A stretch of 44,498 nucleotides of DNA from Silicimonas sp. (GTDB taxonomy: Bacteria > Pseudomonadota > Alphaproteobacteria > Rhodobacterales > Rhodobacteraceae): the NCBI GenBank assembly GCA_022340315.1, contig JAJDOD010000128.1:1-44498 (forward strand), read 5' to 3'. Within the stretch, counting starts at the first letter, position 1. Each line of letters begins with the position of its first letter. Positions 17,975 through 28,197 of the stretch are shown here, in pieces. The position numbers and the translations under genes are program-made. The notes beneath the pieces were generated by a model. That model saw only the letters and a list, made by a program, of their open reading frames with translations, ran no database searches and was not told the origin of the DNA.

Positions 17975-20900
17975 ATGGCGGGCTATCGCGTGGCGATCGT
18001 CACGCTGGATGCACATGCTGCGGGGCCGGTGGAGCGGGCTTCCGAGAGGCTGCAAAGGGATTTTCCTGGTCTGTCGGTGCAGGTTTTCGCGGCCGCCGAG
18101 TGGGGCGAGAGCCCCGACAAGCTGGTGGCGGCGACCGACGCGGTGGCGACCGCAGACATTGTCGTGACGTCGCTTCTGTTTCTCGAGGAGCATGTCCGTC
18201 GCATCCTGCCCGCGCTGGAAGCGCGGCGGCCGGATTGCGATGCGATGGTCGGGATCATCTCGGACGCGGCGATCGTGAAAACGACGCGAATGGGGACGCT
18301 AGACATGGGCGCGCCGTCCTCGGGGACGATGGGGTTCCTGAAGCGGCTGCGCGGATCGTCCAAGCCCTCGACCGAGAGCGGTGCCAAGAAGATGCGGCTT
18401 CTTCGGCGGTTGCCGAAGATCCTGCGATTCATTCCGGGCAAGGCGCAGGATCTGCGGGCCTGGTTCCTGACGATGCAGTACTGGCTCGCCTCGTCTGATG
18501 AGAATGTCGAGAACATGATCCGGCACCTGATCTCGCGCTATGCCAGCGAAAAGGCGTGGCAGGGAGCGGCGGTGGCGGCGCCGCAGGAATATCCCGATGT
18601 CGGGCTCTATCATCCCGATCTGAAGGAGCGCATCACGACGGAACCGGGCGCGTTGCCGAAGCCGAAGGCGGTGCAGGCGACCGTGGGGCTGCTGCTGATG
18701 CGGTCTTATGTGCTGAGTGCCGATACCGCGCATTACGATGGAGTGATCCGGGCCTTCGAGGCGAAGGGCATGGCCGTTGTCCCGGCCTTCGCGGGCGGGC
18801 TGGACGGGCGCCCGGCGATCGACGGGTATTTCAAGGGCGCCGGTATCGACGCGCTGGTGTCGCTGACCGGGTTCAGCCTTGTGGGCGGGCCGGCGTATAA
18901 CGACAGCGAGGCGGCGATCGAGGTGCTGCGGGGGCTGGATATGCCTTACGTCGCGGCGCATCCGCTGGAGTTCCAGACACTGGGGCAATGGGCCGAGAGC
19001 GGCCAGGGGCTTGGGCCGATCGAGACGACGATGCTGATCGCGCTGCCGGAACTGGACGGTGCGGCGAGCCCGACGGTGTTCGGCGGTCGGCATGGGGCCG
19101 ACGAGTGCTCGGGCTGTGCGCATCGCTGCAAGGCGAGTGGCACCGCGAAGTCGATGGCGCCCTGCTTCGAGCGGATCGAGGTGCTGGCGGAGAAGACCCT
19201 GCGCCTGGCGCGGCTGAGGCGTCAGACGGTGGCGGAGCGGAAGGTCGGTATCGTCCTCTTCGGGTTTCCGCCGAATGCGGGGGCTGCCGGGACAGCGGCT
19301 TACCTCAATGTTTTCGCGTCTCTTTTCAATACCTTGAAGGCGATGAAGGCCGAGGGCTACACGGTCGATGTGCCGGAGACCGTCGACGATTTGCGTGCCG
19401 CGGTGCTGGGCGGGAATAGTGCCCAGTACGGTCAGGATGCGAATGTCGCGGCGCATGTCGGCGCCGAGGCGATTGTCGGCGGGACGCCCTGGCTGGAGGA
19501 GATCGAGGCGGCCTGGGGGCCGGCGCCGGGCCGGGTGCAGTCGGATGGCCGGGGGGTCTTCGTTCTGGGCCAGCAGTTCGGTAATGTCTTTGTCGGGCTT
19601 CAGCCGGCCTTCGGTTACGAGGGCGATCCGATGCGGCTTCTGTTCGAGAAGGGCTTTGCGCCGACCCACGCCTTTGCGCAGTTCTATCTCTGGCTTCGGA
19701 ACGTCTTCGGGGCGGATGCTTTGCTGCATTTCGGGATGCACGGCGCGCTGGAATTCATGCCTGGCAAGCAGGCGGGGCTGGGGGCCAGGGACTGGCCGGA
19801 CCGGCTGATCGGCGAGATGCCGAATGTCTATCTTTATGCAGCGAACAACCCGTCGGAGGCGACGCTGGCGAAGCGGCGCTCGAACGCGGTGACGATTTCG
19901 CACCTGACGCCGCCGCTGGCGACGGCCGGGCTTTACAAGGGGCTGGCGGAGTTGAAAGACAGCCTGACGCGGTGGCGCGGGCAGGCGCCGGACGCCGGGG
20001 AGCGGGGCGAGCTTGAGGCGCTGATCGCGGAGCAGGCGGAAGCGGTGGACCTGGGCGGAGTGTCGCCGGAGGCGCTTTGGCTGAAGCTCCTGGAGACCGA
20101 GGATGCGCTGGTGCCGGACGGGCTGCACATTGTCGGTGCCGGGCTGACCAACGATCAGAAGGCGGAGTATCTTGCCGTCATCGGCCATGCGGACGAGGAG
20201 ACCAAGGCGCGGGTTGCGGCGGCTTTGGAGGACGGCACGGAAATTCCGGCGATCCTGAACGCGCTTTCCGGTCGGTTTACCGCGCCGGTGCCGGGGGGCG
20301 ACCTGATCCGGAATCCGGATATCCTGCCCACGGGGCGCAACATCCATGCCTTCGACCCGTTCCGGATGCCGACCGAATACGCGGTACGCGAGGGGCGTCG
20401 GCAGGCGGAGATGCTGTTGGAGACTCACAAGACGCTGCCGCAGAGCGTGGCGCTGGTGCTTTGGGGCTCGGACAATATCAAGACGGATGGCGGGCCGATC
20501 GGACAGGCGCTGGCGCTGATCGGGGCGGTGCCGCGGTTCGACAGTTTCGGGCGGCTCTCGGGGGCGGATTTGATCCCGCTCGAGGAGCTTGGGCGGCCGC
20601 GCATCGACGTGGTGATGACGCTCTCGGGCATCTTCCGCGATCTCTTGCCCTTGCAGACGCGGCTTCTGGCCGACGCGGCCTTGCAGGCGGCGGAGGCGGA
20701 CGAACCGTTGGAGATGAATTTCGTGCGCACTCATGCGCTGGCCTATGTCGAGAAGACGGGCGCGACGATGCAGGAGGCGGCGCTGCGCGTATTTTCGAAC
20801 GCGGAGGGCGCCTATGGGTCGAATGTGAACCAGTTGGTCGACAGCTCGGCTTTCGGTGACGAGGACGAACTGGCGGATGCCTACCAGGCGCGGAAGAGTT

Positions 20901-21508
20901 TTGCCTATGGCACCGATGGTAAGGCGGCGCAGAACGCCGATCTCTTGCAGGAGACGCTCAGGACGGTCGAGGTGGCCTATCAGAACCTCGAATCGGTCGA
21001 GCTCGGTGTCACCACGGTTGACCATTATTTCGACACGTTGGGCGGGATTTCCCGCGCCGTGAAGCGTGCGCGCGGCGGCGATGAGGCGGCGGTTTACATC
21101 AGCGATCAGACGCGGGGATCGGGGCGCATCCGGACGCTGGCTGATCAGGTGGCGCTGGAGACGCGCTCGCGGTCGTTGAACCCGCGTTTCTACGAGCCGC
21201 TTCTGAGCCATGGTGCCGAAGGCGTGCGGCAGATCGAGGCGCATCTGACCAACACGCTGGGCTGGTCGGCGACGACCGGGGCTGTTGAACCTTGGGTCTA
21301 TCAGCGGCTGTCCGAGACCTTCGTGCTGGACGAAGAGATGCGCCAGCGCATCGCTGACCTGAACCCGTTGGCGTCGAGCCGAATGGCGAACCGGCTTTTG
21401 GAGGCCTCGGACCGGGCCTATTGGGCGCCGGATGCAGAGACGCTGGCGGCGTTGCAGGACGCGGCGGACGCGTTGGAAGACCGGGTCGAGGGGGTAGCCG
21501 CCGAATGA
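17975..21508 (+). CDS. bchH: Magnesium chelatase subunit H
   Basis: This 1177-residue protein is full length for BchH, the porphyrin-binding subunit that inserts Mg2+ into protoporphyrin IX with BchI and BchD (not in the window). AGYRVAIVTLDAHAAGP at the N-terminus and FGMHGALEFMPGKQAGLG near residue 588 are diagnostic. I chose ATG 17975. A TTG at 17945, overlapping bchB and preceded by GAAGG, would add ten residues ([10 protein letters not shown]) and is plausible, because the ATG has no clear ribosome site. The long antisense ORF opposite is a high-GC shadow. Confidence 0.96.
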   Translation: MAGYRVAIVTLDAHAAGPVERASERLQRDFPGLSVQVFAAAEWGESPDKLVAATDAVATADIVVTSLLFLEEHVRRILPALEARRPDCDAMVGIISDAAIVKTTRMGTLDMGAPSSGTMGFLKRLRGSSKPSTESGAKKMRLLRRLPKILRFIPGKAQDLRAWFLTMQYWLASSDENVENMIRHLISRYASEKAWQGAAVAAPQEYPDVGLYHPDLKERITTEPGALPKPKAVQATVGLLLMRSYVLSADTAHYDGVIRAFEAKGMAVVPAFAGGLDGRPAIDGYFKGAGIDALVSLTGFSLVGGPAYNDSEAAIEVLRGLDMPYVAAHPLEFQTLGQWAESGQGLGPIETTMLIALPELDGAASPTVFGGRHGADECSGCAHRCKASGTAKSMAPCFERIEVLAEKTLRLARLRRQTVAERKVGIVLFGFPPNAGAAGTAAYLNVFASLFNTLKAMKAEGYTVDVPETVDDLRAAVLGGNSAQYGQDANVAAHVGAEAIVGGTPWLEEIEAAWGPAPGRVQSDGRGVFVLGQQFGNVFVGLQPAFGYEGDPMRLLFEKGFAPTHAFAQFYLWLRNVFGADALLHFGMHGALEFMPGKQAGLGARDWPDRLIGEMPNVYLYAANNPSEATLAKRRSNAVTISHLTPPLATAGLYKGLAELKDSLTRWRGQAPDAGERGELEALIAEQAEAVDLGGVSPEALWLKLLETEDALVPDGLHIVGAGLTNDQKAEYLAVIGHADEETKARVAAALEDGTEIPAILNALSGRFTAPVPGGDLIRNPDILPTGRNIHAFDPFRMPTEYAVREGRRQAEMLLETHKTLPQSVALVLWGSDNIKTDGGPIGQALALIGAVPRFDSFGRLSGADLIPLEELGRPRIDVVMTLSGIFRDLLPLQTRLLADAALQAAEADEPLEMNFVRTHALAYVEKTGATMQEAALRVFSNAEGAYGSNVNQLVDSSAFGDEDELADAYQARKSFAYGTDGKAAQNADLLQETLRTVEVAYQNLESVELGVTTVDHYFDTLGGISRAVKRARGGDEAAVYISDQTRGSGRIRTLADQVALETRSRSLNPRFYEPLLSHGAEGVRQIEAHLTNTLGWSATTGAVEPWVYQRLSETFVLDEEMRQRIADLNPLASSRMANRLLEASDRAYWAPDAETLAALQDAADALEDRVEGVAAE

Positions 21509-21535
21509 CGATGGCTCGCACATACACACAGCGTC

Positions 21536-22499
<964 letters not shown>

Positions 22500-22536
22500 T
22501 GGTGACCTTCGCGACCACGTCTGAACGGAGGCGCCG

Positions 22537-23196
22537 GTGACCTACGAAGCCACCCGCGCGCGGGTCGAGACCTATTTCGACCGCACCGCCACCCGGACCT
22601 GGGAGCGGCTGACGTCGGATGCGCCGGTCTCGAAGATCCGCGAGACGGTTCGGGCGGGGCGCGACGAGATGCGGGCGCTGATGCTCTCGCGCCTGCCAGA
22701 CGATCTGCGTGGCGCGAGGGTGCTGGATGCGGGCTGCGGGACCGGGGCGATGAGCGCCGAGTTGGCCGCGCGCGGGGCCTATGTGACCGGCGTGGATGTC
22801 TCGCCGCAACTGGTTGGGATTGCCGAGCGGCGGCTGGCGCCCGAGTTGCGCGGGCTGGTCCGGTTCGAGGCGGGCGACATGCTGGACAAGGCACATGGCT
22901 CGTTCGATTTCGTGTTGGCGATGGACAGCCTGATCTACTACGGGCCGCGCGACATCCGCGATGCGGTCGACCGTCTGGGCAGTCGGGCGCGCGAGGCGGT
23001 GGTCTTTACCGTCGCGCCGAAGACGCCGCTTCTCATGGCGATGTGGTACGCGGGCAAGGTCTTCCCGCGGTCCGACCGCTCGCCGGTGATGGTGCCGCAT
23101 GGGCCGGCTCGACTGGCACGCGATACCGGCGGTCAGCGGCTGGGGCGGATTTCCCGGGGGTTCTATATCTCGGAAGCGGTGGAGGTGCGCAGATGA
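22537..23196 (+). CDS. bchM: Magnesium-protoporphyrin O-methyltransferase
   Basis: This 219-residue SAM-dependent methyltransferase acts on Mg-protoporphyrin IX to make the monomethyl ester, the AcsF substrate. Motif I VLDAGCGTGAMSAELAARG (near residue 63) and YFDRTATRTWERLTSDAPVS at the N-terminus are typical of BchM. The start is GTG 22537, supported by ACGGAGG at 6-base spacing. The stop overlaps the lhaA start by ATGA. Confidence 0.95.
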   Translation: MTYEATRARVETYFDRTATRTWERLTSDAPVSKIRETVRAGRDEMRALMLSRLPDDLRGARVLDAGCGTGAMSAELAARGAYVTGVDVSPQLVGIAERRLAPELRGLVRFEAGDMLDKAHGSFDFVLAMDSLIYYGPRDIRDAVDRLGSRAREAVVFTVAPKTPLLMAMWYAGKVFPRSDRSPVMVPHGPARLARDTGGQRLGRISRGFYISEAVEVRR

Positions 23197-24614
23197 TCCT
23201 CTCCCGCGGAATGCTGAAGCAGTTGAGCCTGAGGGTGCTTCCTTTCGCCGATGCGGCGAGCGAGGCCTTGCCGTTGGGCCAGCTTCTGCGGTTGTCGTTG
23301 TTCCAGGTGTCGGTTGGCATGGCCTCGGTCATGCTCCTGGGCACGCTGAACCGGGTGATGATCGTGGAGTTGAGCGTTCCGGCGATGATCGTTGCCGTGA
23401 TGATAGCGCTGCCCGTGCTGATCGCGCCGTTCCGGGCGCTTCTTGGCTTCCGGTCCGACACCTACCGGAGCGCGATCGGCTGGAAGCGAATTCCCTATCT
23501 CTGGTTCGGGTCGCTCTGGCAGATGGGCGGGCTGGCGGTGATGCCATTCGCGCTTCTGGTTCTGGGGGGCGATCCGGTGCACGAGGTGCCGTTCGCGGGC
23601 GAGGTGCTGGCGGCGCTCGCGTTTCTGATGACGGGGCTGGGTCTGCACATGACGCAGACCGCGGGCCTTGCACTTGCCGCCGACCGGGCGACCGAGGAGA
23701 CGCGGCCGCGCGTCGTGGCGCTGCTTTACGTCATGTTCCTGTTGGGCATGGGCGTCAGCGCCTTGCTGATCGGCTGGCTGCTGCGTGATTTCGAGCCGCT
23801 GCTGCTGGTGCGCGTGGTGCAGGGGGCAGCGCTGACGGGGCTGCTTCTGAACCTGATCGCGCTTTGGAAGCAGGAGCATGTCGCGCCGATGTCGAAGGCC
23901 GAGCGCGAGGCGCCGCGTCCGGTGTTCCGCGATGCCTGGTCCGACCTGATGTCGGGTGGCAAGGCGGGACGGCTTCTGGTCGTCGTGTTTTTCGGAACGA
24001 TGGCGTTCAACATGCAGGACGTGCTGCTGGAGCCATATGGCGGCGAGGTGCTGGGGCTGTCGGTCTCGGCCACCACGTTGTTGACGGCGATCTGGGCCGT
24101 GGGCGCGCTGGCCGGGTTCGCAATGGCGGCGAAACGACTGGCGGGCGGCGCCAGCCCCTACCGCATGGCGGCGACGGGATGCCTGGCCGGGTTGGCGGCG
24201 TTCAGCGCTGTGATCTTTTCGGCGCCGATGCAGTCGCCGGTGCTGTTCTACATTGGCGCGTCGCTGATCGGTTTCGGCGGCGGTTTGTTCGCGGTGGCGA
24301 CGCTGACGGCGGCGATGACCTTGCCCGCTGCGCATATGCGGGGCCTGGCGCTTGGTGCCTGGGGCGCAGCGCAGGCTACGGCTGCCGGTCTATCCATCGC
24401 TGTCGGCGGCACTGTCCGCGATGTCGTCAACCATCACGCGCTCGCCGGGAACTGGGGCGAGGCGCTGATTTCACCGGCGACCGGCTACTCGGTCGTCTAT
24501 CACACCGAGATCGGACTGATCTTCCTCACCCTCATCGCGCTGGGACCACTCGTTGCCCGTTCCCACGCTTCACCCCGTACGGGACGGATCGGCCTTGCCG
24601 ATTTTCCGACCTGA
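23193..24614 (+). CDS. lhaA: LhaA, LH1 assembly protein (BCD-family MFS)
   Basis: This 473-residue protein has about twelve membrane helices. The start is ATG 23193, overlapping bchM; the ORF-track start at 23043 is internal to bchM. LRLSLFQVSVGMASVMLLGT and GTLNRVMIVELSVPA are hallmark segments of the LhaA/PucC family. LhaA is needed for LH1 assembly and is thought to organise or deliver pigment to antenna polypeptides. It lies directly upstream of puhA, as in Rhodobacter (ORF F1696), where the puhA promoter is within this gene. Confidence 0.94.
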   Translation: MILSRGMLKQLSLRVLPFADAASEALPLGQLLRLSLFQVSVGMASVMLLGTLNRVMIVELSVPAMIVAVMIALPVLIAPFRALLGFRSDTYRSAIGWKRIPYLWFGSLWQMGGLAVMPFALLVLGGDPVHEVPFAGEVLAALAFLMTGLGLHMTQTAGLALAADRATEETRPRVVALLYVMFLLGMGVSALLIGWLLRDFEPLLLVRVVQGAALTGLLLNLIALWKQEHVAPMSKAEREAPRPVFRDAWSDLMSGGKAGRLLVVVFFGTMAFNMQDVLLEPYGGEVLGLSVSATTLLTAIWAVGALAGFAMAAKRLAGGASPYRMAATGCLAGLAAFSAVIFSAPMQSPVLFYIGASLIGFGGGLFAVATLTAAMTLPAAHMRGLALGAWGAAQATAAGLSIAVGGTVRDVVNHHALAGNWGEALISPATGYSVVYHTEIGLIFLTLIALGPLVARSHASPRTGRIGLADFPT

Positions 24615-24639
24615 AGGCTTCACTGAAAGGACCTGACCC

Positions 24640-25401
24640 ATGGTGGAAGCATTTACCGGCAACCTGGACCTCGCCAGTTTAACCCTCTGGCTTTTCTGGA
24701 TTTTCTTCGCGCTTCTCATCTACTACCTGCAGCGTGAAAACATGCGCGAGGGCTATCCCCTCGAAGATGATGAGGGCAATGTCTCGGCCAACCAGGGCAT
24801 GTTCCCGGTGCCGGACGACAAGACTTTCATCCTGCCGCATGGCAAGGGCACGCTGAGCCTGCCATCCGGGCAGAAGGCCGAGCGGAGCGACCTGGCGCTG
24901 GCGCGCACCAACGCGTCGAACGGGTTTCCCTTCGAGCCTACGGGCGATCCGATGGCAGACGGCGTGGGCCCGGCAAGCTGGGTGATCCGCGAGGACGCGC
25001 CGGAGCTGGATGCGCGGGGTCATGCGAAGATCGTGCCATTGGCCCATGCCGAGGCCTTCCACATCAACGCGGGCCGCGATCCGATCGGTTTGCCGGTGGT
25101 GTCGGCGGACAAGCAGATCGTGGGCACGGTGACGGATGTCTGGATCGACGAGCCGGAATCAATGGTTCGCTACGTCGAGTACGAGCTGGAGGGCGGCGGC
25201 AAGAGGCTGGTGCCGATCACCATGTGCCGGATCAAGAGCGACCGGGTTTCGGTGGTCTCGCTTTATGCCGCGCAATTCGCCGGTGTTCCGGCCACGGCGA
25301 GCGGCACCCAGGTGACCAAGCTCGAGGAGGAGAAGATCTGCGCCTACTACGGCGGCGGGTATCTCTATGCCGCGGCCGGTCGGCAGGAACCGCAGATCTG
25401 A
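24640..25401 (+). CDS. puhA: Photosynthetic reaction centre H subunit
   Basis: This 253-residue protein has one N-terminal membrane helix (about residues 12-30, ASLTLWLFWIFFALLIYYLQ) followed by REN and a cytoplasmic domain. It caps the L/M heterodimer and conducts protons to QB; the acidic segment DEPESMVRYVEYEL contains the conserved Glu near residue 173. KICAYYGGGYLYA is the typical C-terminal segment. The start is supported by AAAGGACC. It heads the puhABC group. Confidence 0.97.
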   Translation: MVEAFTGNLDLASLTLWLFWIFFALLIYYLQRENMREGYPLEDDEGNVSANQGMFPVPDDKTFILPHGKGTLSLPSGQKAERSDLALARTNASNGFPFEPTGDPMADGVGPASWVIREDAPELDARGHAKIVPLAHAEAFHINAGRDPIGLPVVSADKQIVGTVTDVWIDEPESMVRYVEYELEGGGKRLVPITMCRIKSDRVSVVSLYAAQFAGVPATASGTQVTKLEEEKICAYYGGGYLYAAAGRQEPQI

Positions 25402-25538
25402 GAGGATGAGCATGTTGCGGACAGTTGAATTCAGATTGCCCCCCGAACGCATTCGCTTTCGCGAACGCTGCCTCGGGACTCACTCCGAATTCGGGATGCT
25501 TGTGTACCGCAACACGCTCGGAAAGGGAGGGAACGCCC

Positions 25539-26165
25539 ATGACACATGACGATTTTGCCATAGAGCCGGTGAGGGGCCTGCCCGAGCGCCCGCCGGAAGG
25601 GGAGCACATCCTCTGGCAGGGCAAGCCCGATACATGGGCGCTGACCCGCTCGGCGCTCGCCTTCTGGTGGGTCATGGGATACTTCGCGGCCCTCGCCTTG
25701 TGGCGGTTCCTGGCGGCGCTGGATTTCATGTCGGTGGGTCAGGCCATCGGCAGCGCGGTGCCGTTCCTGATCCTTGCCGTGATCGTCGGCTGTCTCCTCT
25801 ACCTCACCGCGTGGGTGCAGGCGCGGGCGACGGTCTATACCGTCACCAACAAACGGGTCGCGATGCGCGTCGGCGCGGCGCTGACGATCACGCTGAACCT
25901 GCCCTATCGCCAGATCGGGAGCGCCGACCTGGATTTGCGGAAGGACAGAACGGGCACCATTGCCCTGACGACGACTGGTGACGTGAATTTTGCCTACCTG
26001 GTGCTCTGGCCGCATGTGCGACCGTGGCGGTTCCCGGCGCGGCCCGCGCTGCGCTGTATTCCGGACGCCGAGCGGGTGGCGCGGATCCTGGCCGAGGCCG
26101 CTGAGGCGCGGGTTTCGATGCCGCAGGTGGGCCGGATCGCCGGCACCACGGTGGCGGCGGAGTAG
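25539..26165 (+). CDS. puhB: PuhB, reaction-centre assembly protein with PH-like domain
   Basis: This 208-residue protein starts at ATG 25539, chosen because AAGGGAGGG lies 8 bases upstream; the ORF-track start at 25425 is not supported. It has an N-terminal segment HILWQGKPDTWALTRSALAF, two to three membrane helices, and a domain with TVYTVTNKRVAMRVG and LPYRQIGSADLDLR, the bacterial PH-domain pattern. PuhB helps assemble the reaction centre in Rhodobacter capsulatus. The 137-base gap after puhA contains a weak hairpin (GCATTCGC-TTTC-GCGAACGC, one mismatch) and nothing else clear. Confidence 0.92.
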   Translation: MTHDDFAIEPVRGLPERPPEGEHILWQGKPDTWALTRSALAFWWVMGYFAALALWRFLAALDFMSVGQAIGSAVPFLILAVIVGCLLYLTAWVQARATVYTVTNKRVAMRVGAALTITLNLPYRQIGSADLDLRKDRTGTIALTTTGDVNFAYLVLWPHVRPWRFPARPALRCIPDAERVARILAEAAEARVSMPQVGRIAGTTVAAE

Positions 26166-26170
26166 GCGCG

Positions 26171-26653
26171 ATGGGACAAGTTCAGACACGGGTCTATGCC
26201 GATCGTGACGCGATGATCCCGCGCGCACTGGTGCGTGGCGTGATGGCTCTGATGCTGGCGGCGCTGGCGATTACGACCTACGCCAGCGTTACGGATCGCC
26301 CGCCGGTCTCAACGCCGCCGGTAGCGCCGGTCAAGGCGGAGGCATCGCTGATCCTTGAAAGCGACGCCGCGAGCGGGGCGGCTACGGTCTGGCTGTCCGA
26401 CGGCACGCTTCTGGCCGATCTCGATCCGGAAGCAGGCGGTTTCATCGCGGGTGTGCACCGCGTGATCCTGCGCGAACGCATCAAGCACCGCGTGGCCTTG
26501 GATGGCCCGGTGCTGCTGCAGGCATTTGAAAACGGCCGCATGGCCATCACTGACCCCGCGACGGGGTGGAGCGCTGACCTGATGGGGTTCGGCGCGGACA
26601 ACGCGGCAGCCTTTGCCCGGCTGCTGGCCCAGACACAGGGAGGGAACACCTGA
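26171..26653 (+). CDS. puhC: PuhC, photosynthetic complex assembly protein
   Basis: This 160-residue protein has a short cytoplasmic N-terminus, one membrane helix (about residues 18-40, ALVRGVMALMLAALAITTY) and a periplasmic domain with FIAGVHRVILRERIKHRV, typical of PuhC. It supports LH1 ring organisation and reaction-centre levels in Rhodobacter capsulatus. It starts 5 bases after puhB and its stop overlaps the next gene by one base (TGATG). Confidence 0.9.
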   Translation: MGQVQTRVYADRDAMIPRALVRGVMALMLAALAITTYASVTDRPPVSTPPVAPVKAEASLILESDAASGAATVWLSDGTLLADLDPEAGGFIAGVHRVILRERIKHRVALDGPVLLQAFENGRMAITDPATGWSADLMGFGADNAAAFARLLAQTQGGNT

Positions 26654-26949
26654 TGGGATTACTGACAAAGGATTTTGAGCGCGTGCCTTGCACGGTGGAG
26701 GTATCGCATTGCTTCGACAGCCTGCACGCGCATGTGCGCTTCGACGACGGCTCGGTCATCTATCCGGGTGACGAAGTGCGCGTGCACGGCGCGGAGATCA
26801 TGGCGCCATTTGGCGAGGTTGTCACCGAGCAGCGGATGGCGACGATTGCGCGCGCGTCCAAGCTGGAGCGACTCTGGACCCGTCTGACCGGCGACCTGGA
26901 AGTGATGGAACTTTGCGAGTTCTCGTTCTCCGAGGAGGTGACGCTATGA
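26653..26949 (+). CDS. Conserved small protein between puhC and acsF, function unknown
   Basis: This 98-residue soluble protein has no signal or membrane helix. It starts MGLLTKDFERVPCTVEVSHC and contains a beta-rich stretch (HVRFDDGSVIYPGDEVRVHG) and an acidic C-terminus (GDLEVMELCEFSFSEEV). It has three Cys residues (13, 20, 88). The start overlaps the puhC stop (TGATG) and the stop overlaps the acsF start (ATGA), so it is translationally locked between the two. An accessory role for AcsF or complex assembly is inference from position alone. Confidence 0.85.
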   Translation: MGLLTKDFERVPCTVEVSHCFDSLHAHVRFDDGSVIYPGDEVRVHGAEIMAPFGEVVTEQRMATIARASKLERLWTRLTGDLEVMELCEFSFSEEVTL

Positions 26950-28076
26950 ACGCCCATTCTGGAAAGCACACCGCCGATGCCACGACGGTCGAGGAAGGTC
27001 TTGCCATTGCCGAGGCGCAGGACAAGCAGTTCAACGACGAGATGGCGACCGAGACGGCGATGCAGAACACGCTGCTCACGCCGCGGTTCTATACCACCGA
27101 TTTCGACGAGCTGGACGCCATCGACGTCGAGCCGGTGCGTGATGACTGGGACAAGCTGATCGCGCAGATGGTGGCGGATCCCAACAAGGGGCATTTCAAG
27201 AAGAACGAGGACTGGGACCACATCGACTGGGAGAACATGGAGCCGCAGCTGAAGAAGGAGTTCATCGACTTCCTGATTTCCTCCTGCACTGCCGAGTTCT
27301 CGGGCTGCGTGCTTTACAAGGAAATGAAGCGGCGCGGCACCAACAAGGACGTCACGCAGCTGTTTCAACTGATGGCGCGCGACGAGGCGCGGCATGCGGG
27401 GTTCATCAACGATGCGCTGCGCGAGGCGGGGCTTCGGGTAAACCTCGGATTTCTCACGCAGAAGAAGAAATACACCTATTTCCGGCCGAAGTTCATCTAT
27501 TACGCGACATACCTTTCCGAGAAGATCGGCTACGCGCGCTACATCACGATCTACCGGCATCTCGAGGCGCATCCCGAGCACCGGTTCCACCCGATCTTCA
27601 AGTGGTTCCGCGAGTGGTGCAACGACGAGTTCAGCCACGGCGAGGCCTTCGCGCTTCTTATGAAGACCGACCCGAAGCTGACGAAGGGCGTCAATGTCTG
27701 GTGGATCAAGTTCTTCCTGACGGCGGTCTATGCGACGATGTATGTCCGCGACCATCAGCGCCCGGCCTTCCATGCCGCGTTGGGCGTCGATCCCGATTGG
27801 TATGCACATGAGGTGTTTACCAAGACTTCGAAGCTGAGCGAGCAGATCTTCCCGATCACGCTGGATATCGAGCACCCTGCCTGGCAGCGGAACCTGGAGA
27901 AGCTGCAGCGCGCGAACGTGCGGATCGCCAGGGCCAAGGAGGTCGGCGGCATCGGCGGGAAACTCTCTCAGCTTGGCGGGTCTCTGGCGGCGGCGAGCGC
28001 ATTCGCGGCGCTTTACTTTATTCCGTCGAAGAAGCACCGCGTCCCGGAGAACGTGCGGCTGGAGCCGGTCTATTGA
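26946..28076 (+). CDS. acsF: Aerobic Mg-protoporphyrin IX monomethyl ester cyclase
   Basis: This 376-residue protein starts at ATG 26946, with GAGGAGG upstream; the ORF-track ATG at 26913 is in the preceding gene. It is a diiron oxygenase that forms the isocyclic ring of protochlorophyllide using O2. Two carboxylate-bridged EXXH motifs are present: E147-H150 (MARDEARHAGF) and E228-H231 (CNDEFSHGEAF). PRFYTTDFDELDAIDVEPVR is the usual N-terminal signature. As no bchE is visible where Rhodobacter keeps it, ring formation is probably strictly oxygen-dependent in this organism. Confidence 0.96.
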   Translation: MNAHSGKHTADATTVEEGLAIAEAQDKQFNDEMATETAMQNTLLTPRFYTTDFDELDAIDVEPVRDDWDKLIAQMVADPNKGHFKKNEDWDHIDWENMEPQLKKEFIDFLISSCTAEFSGCVLYKEMKRRGTNKDVTQLFQLMARDEARHAGFINDALREAGLRVNLGFLTQKKKYTYFRPKFIYYATYLSEKIGYARYITIYRHLEAHPEHRFHPIFKWFREWCNDEFSHGEAFALLMKTDPKLTKGVNVWWIKFFLTAVYATMYVRDHQRPAFHAALGVDPDWYAHEVFTKTSKLSEQIFPITLDIEHPAWQRNLEKLQRANVRIARAKEVGGIGGKLSQLGGSLAAASAFAALYFIPSKKHRVPENVRLEPVY

Positions 28077-28101
28077 TGGCGGTCACGGCGATATGCGTCG
28101 A

Positions 28102-28158
28102 GGGGGCTCTGCCCCCGCCCGCTGCGCGGGCCCCCCGGGATATTTCCGGACCGATGAA
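28102..28158 (+). repeat. Dispersed repeat copy C (acsF-puhE gap)
   Basis: Two adjacent perfect hairpins, GGGGGC-TCT-GCCCCC (28102-28116) and GCCCGC-TGC-GCGGGC (28117-28131), are followed by the core CCCCCGGGATATTTCCGG and then ACCGATGAA. This is the best intergenic copy and closely matches the copy inside bchB. It lies 26 bases after the acsF stop. Confidence 0.8.
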
Positions 28159-28197
28159 GAACGGTTTCGGTTTCATTGTCAGAGGTTTGGCGCGCTG

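Noticed and set aside
25407-25549. Possible 47-residue ORF between puhA and puhB (MSMLRTVEFRLPP...)
   Set aside because: No well-spaced ribosome site, overlap with the puhB start, no recognised homologue; too weak to list as a gene.
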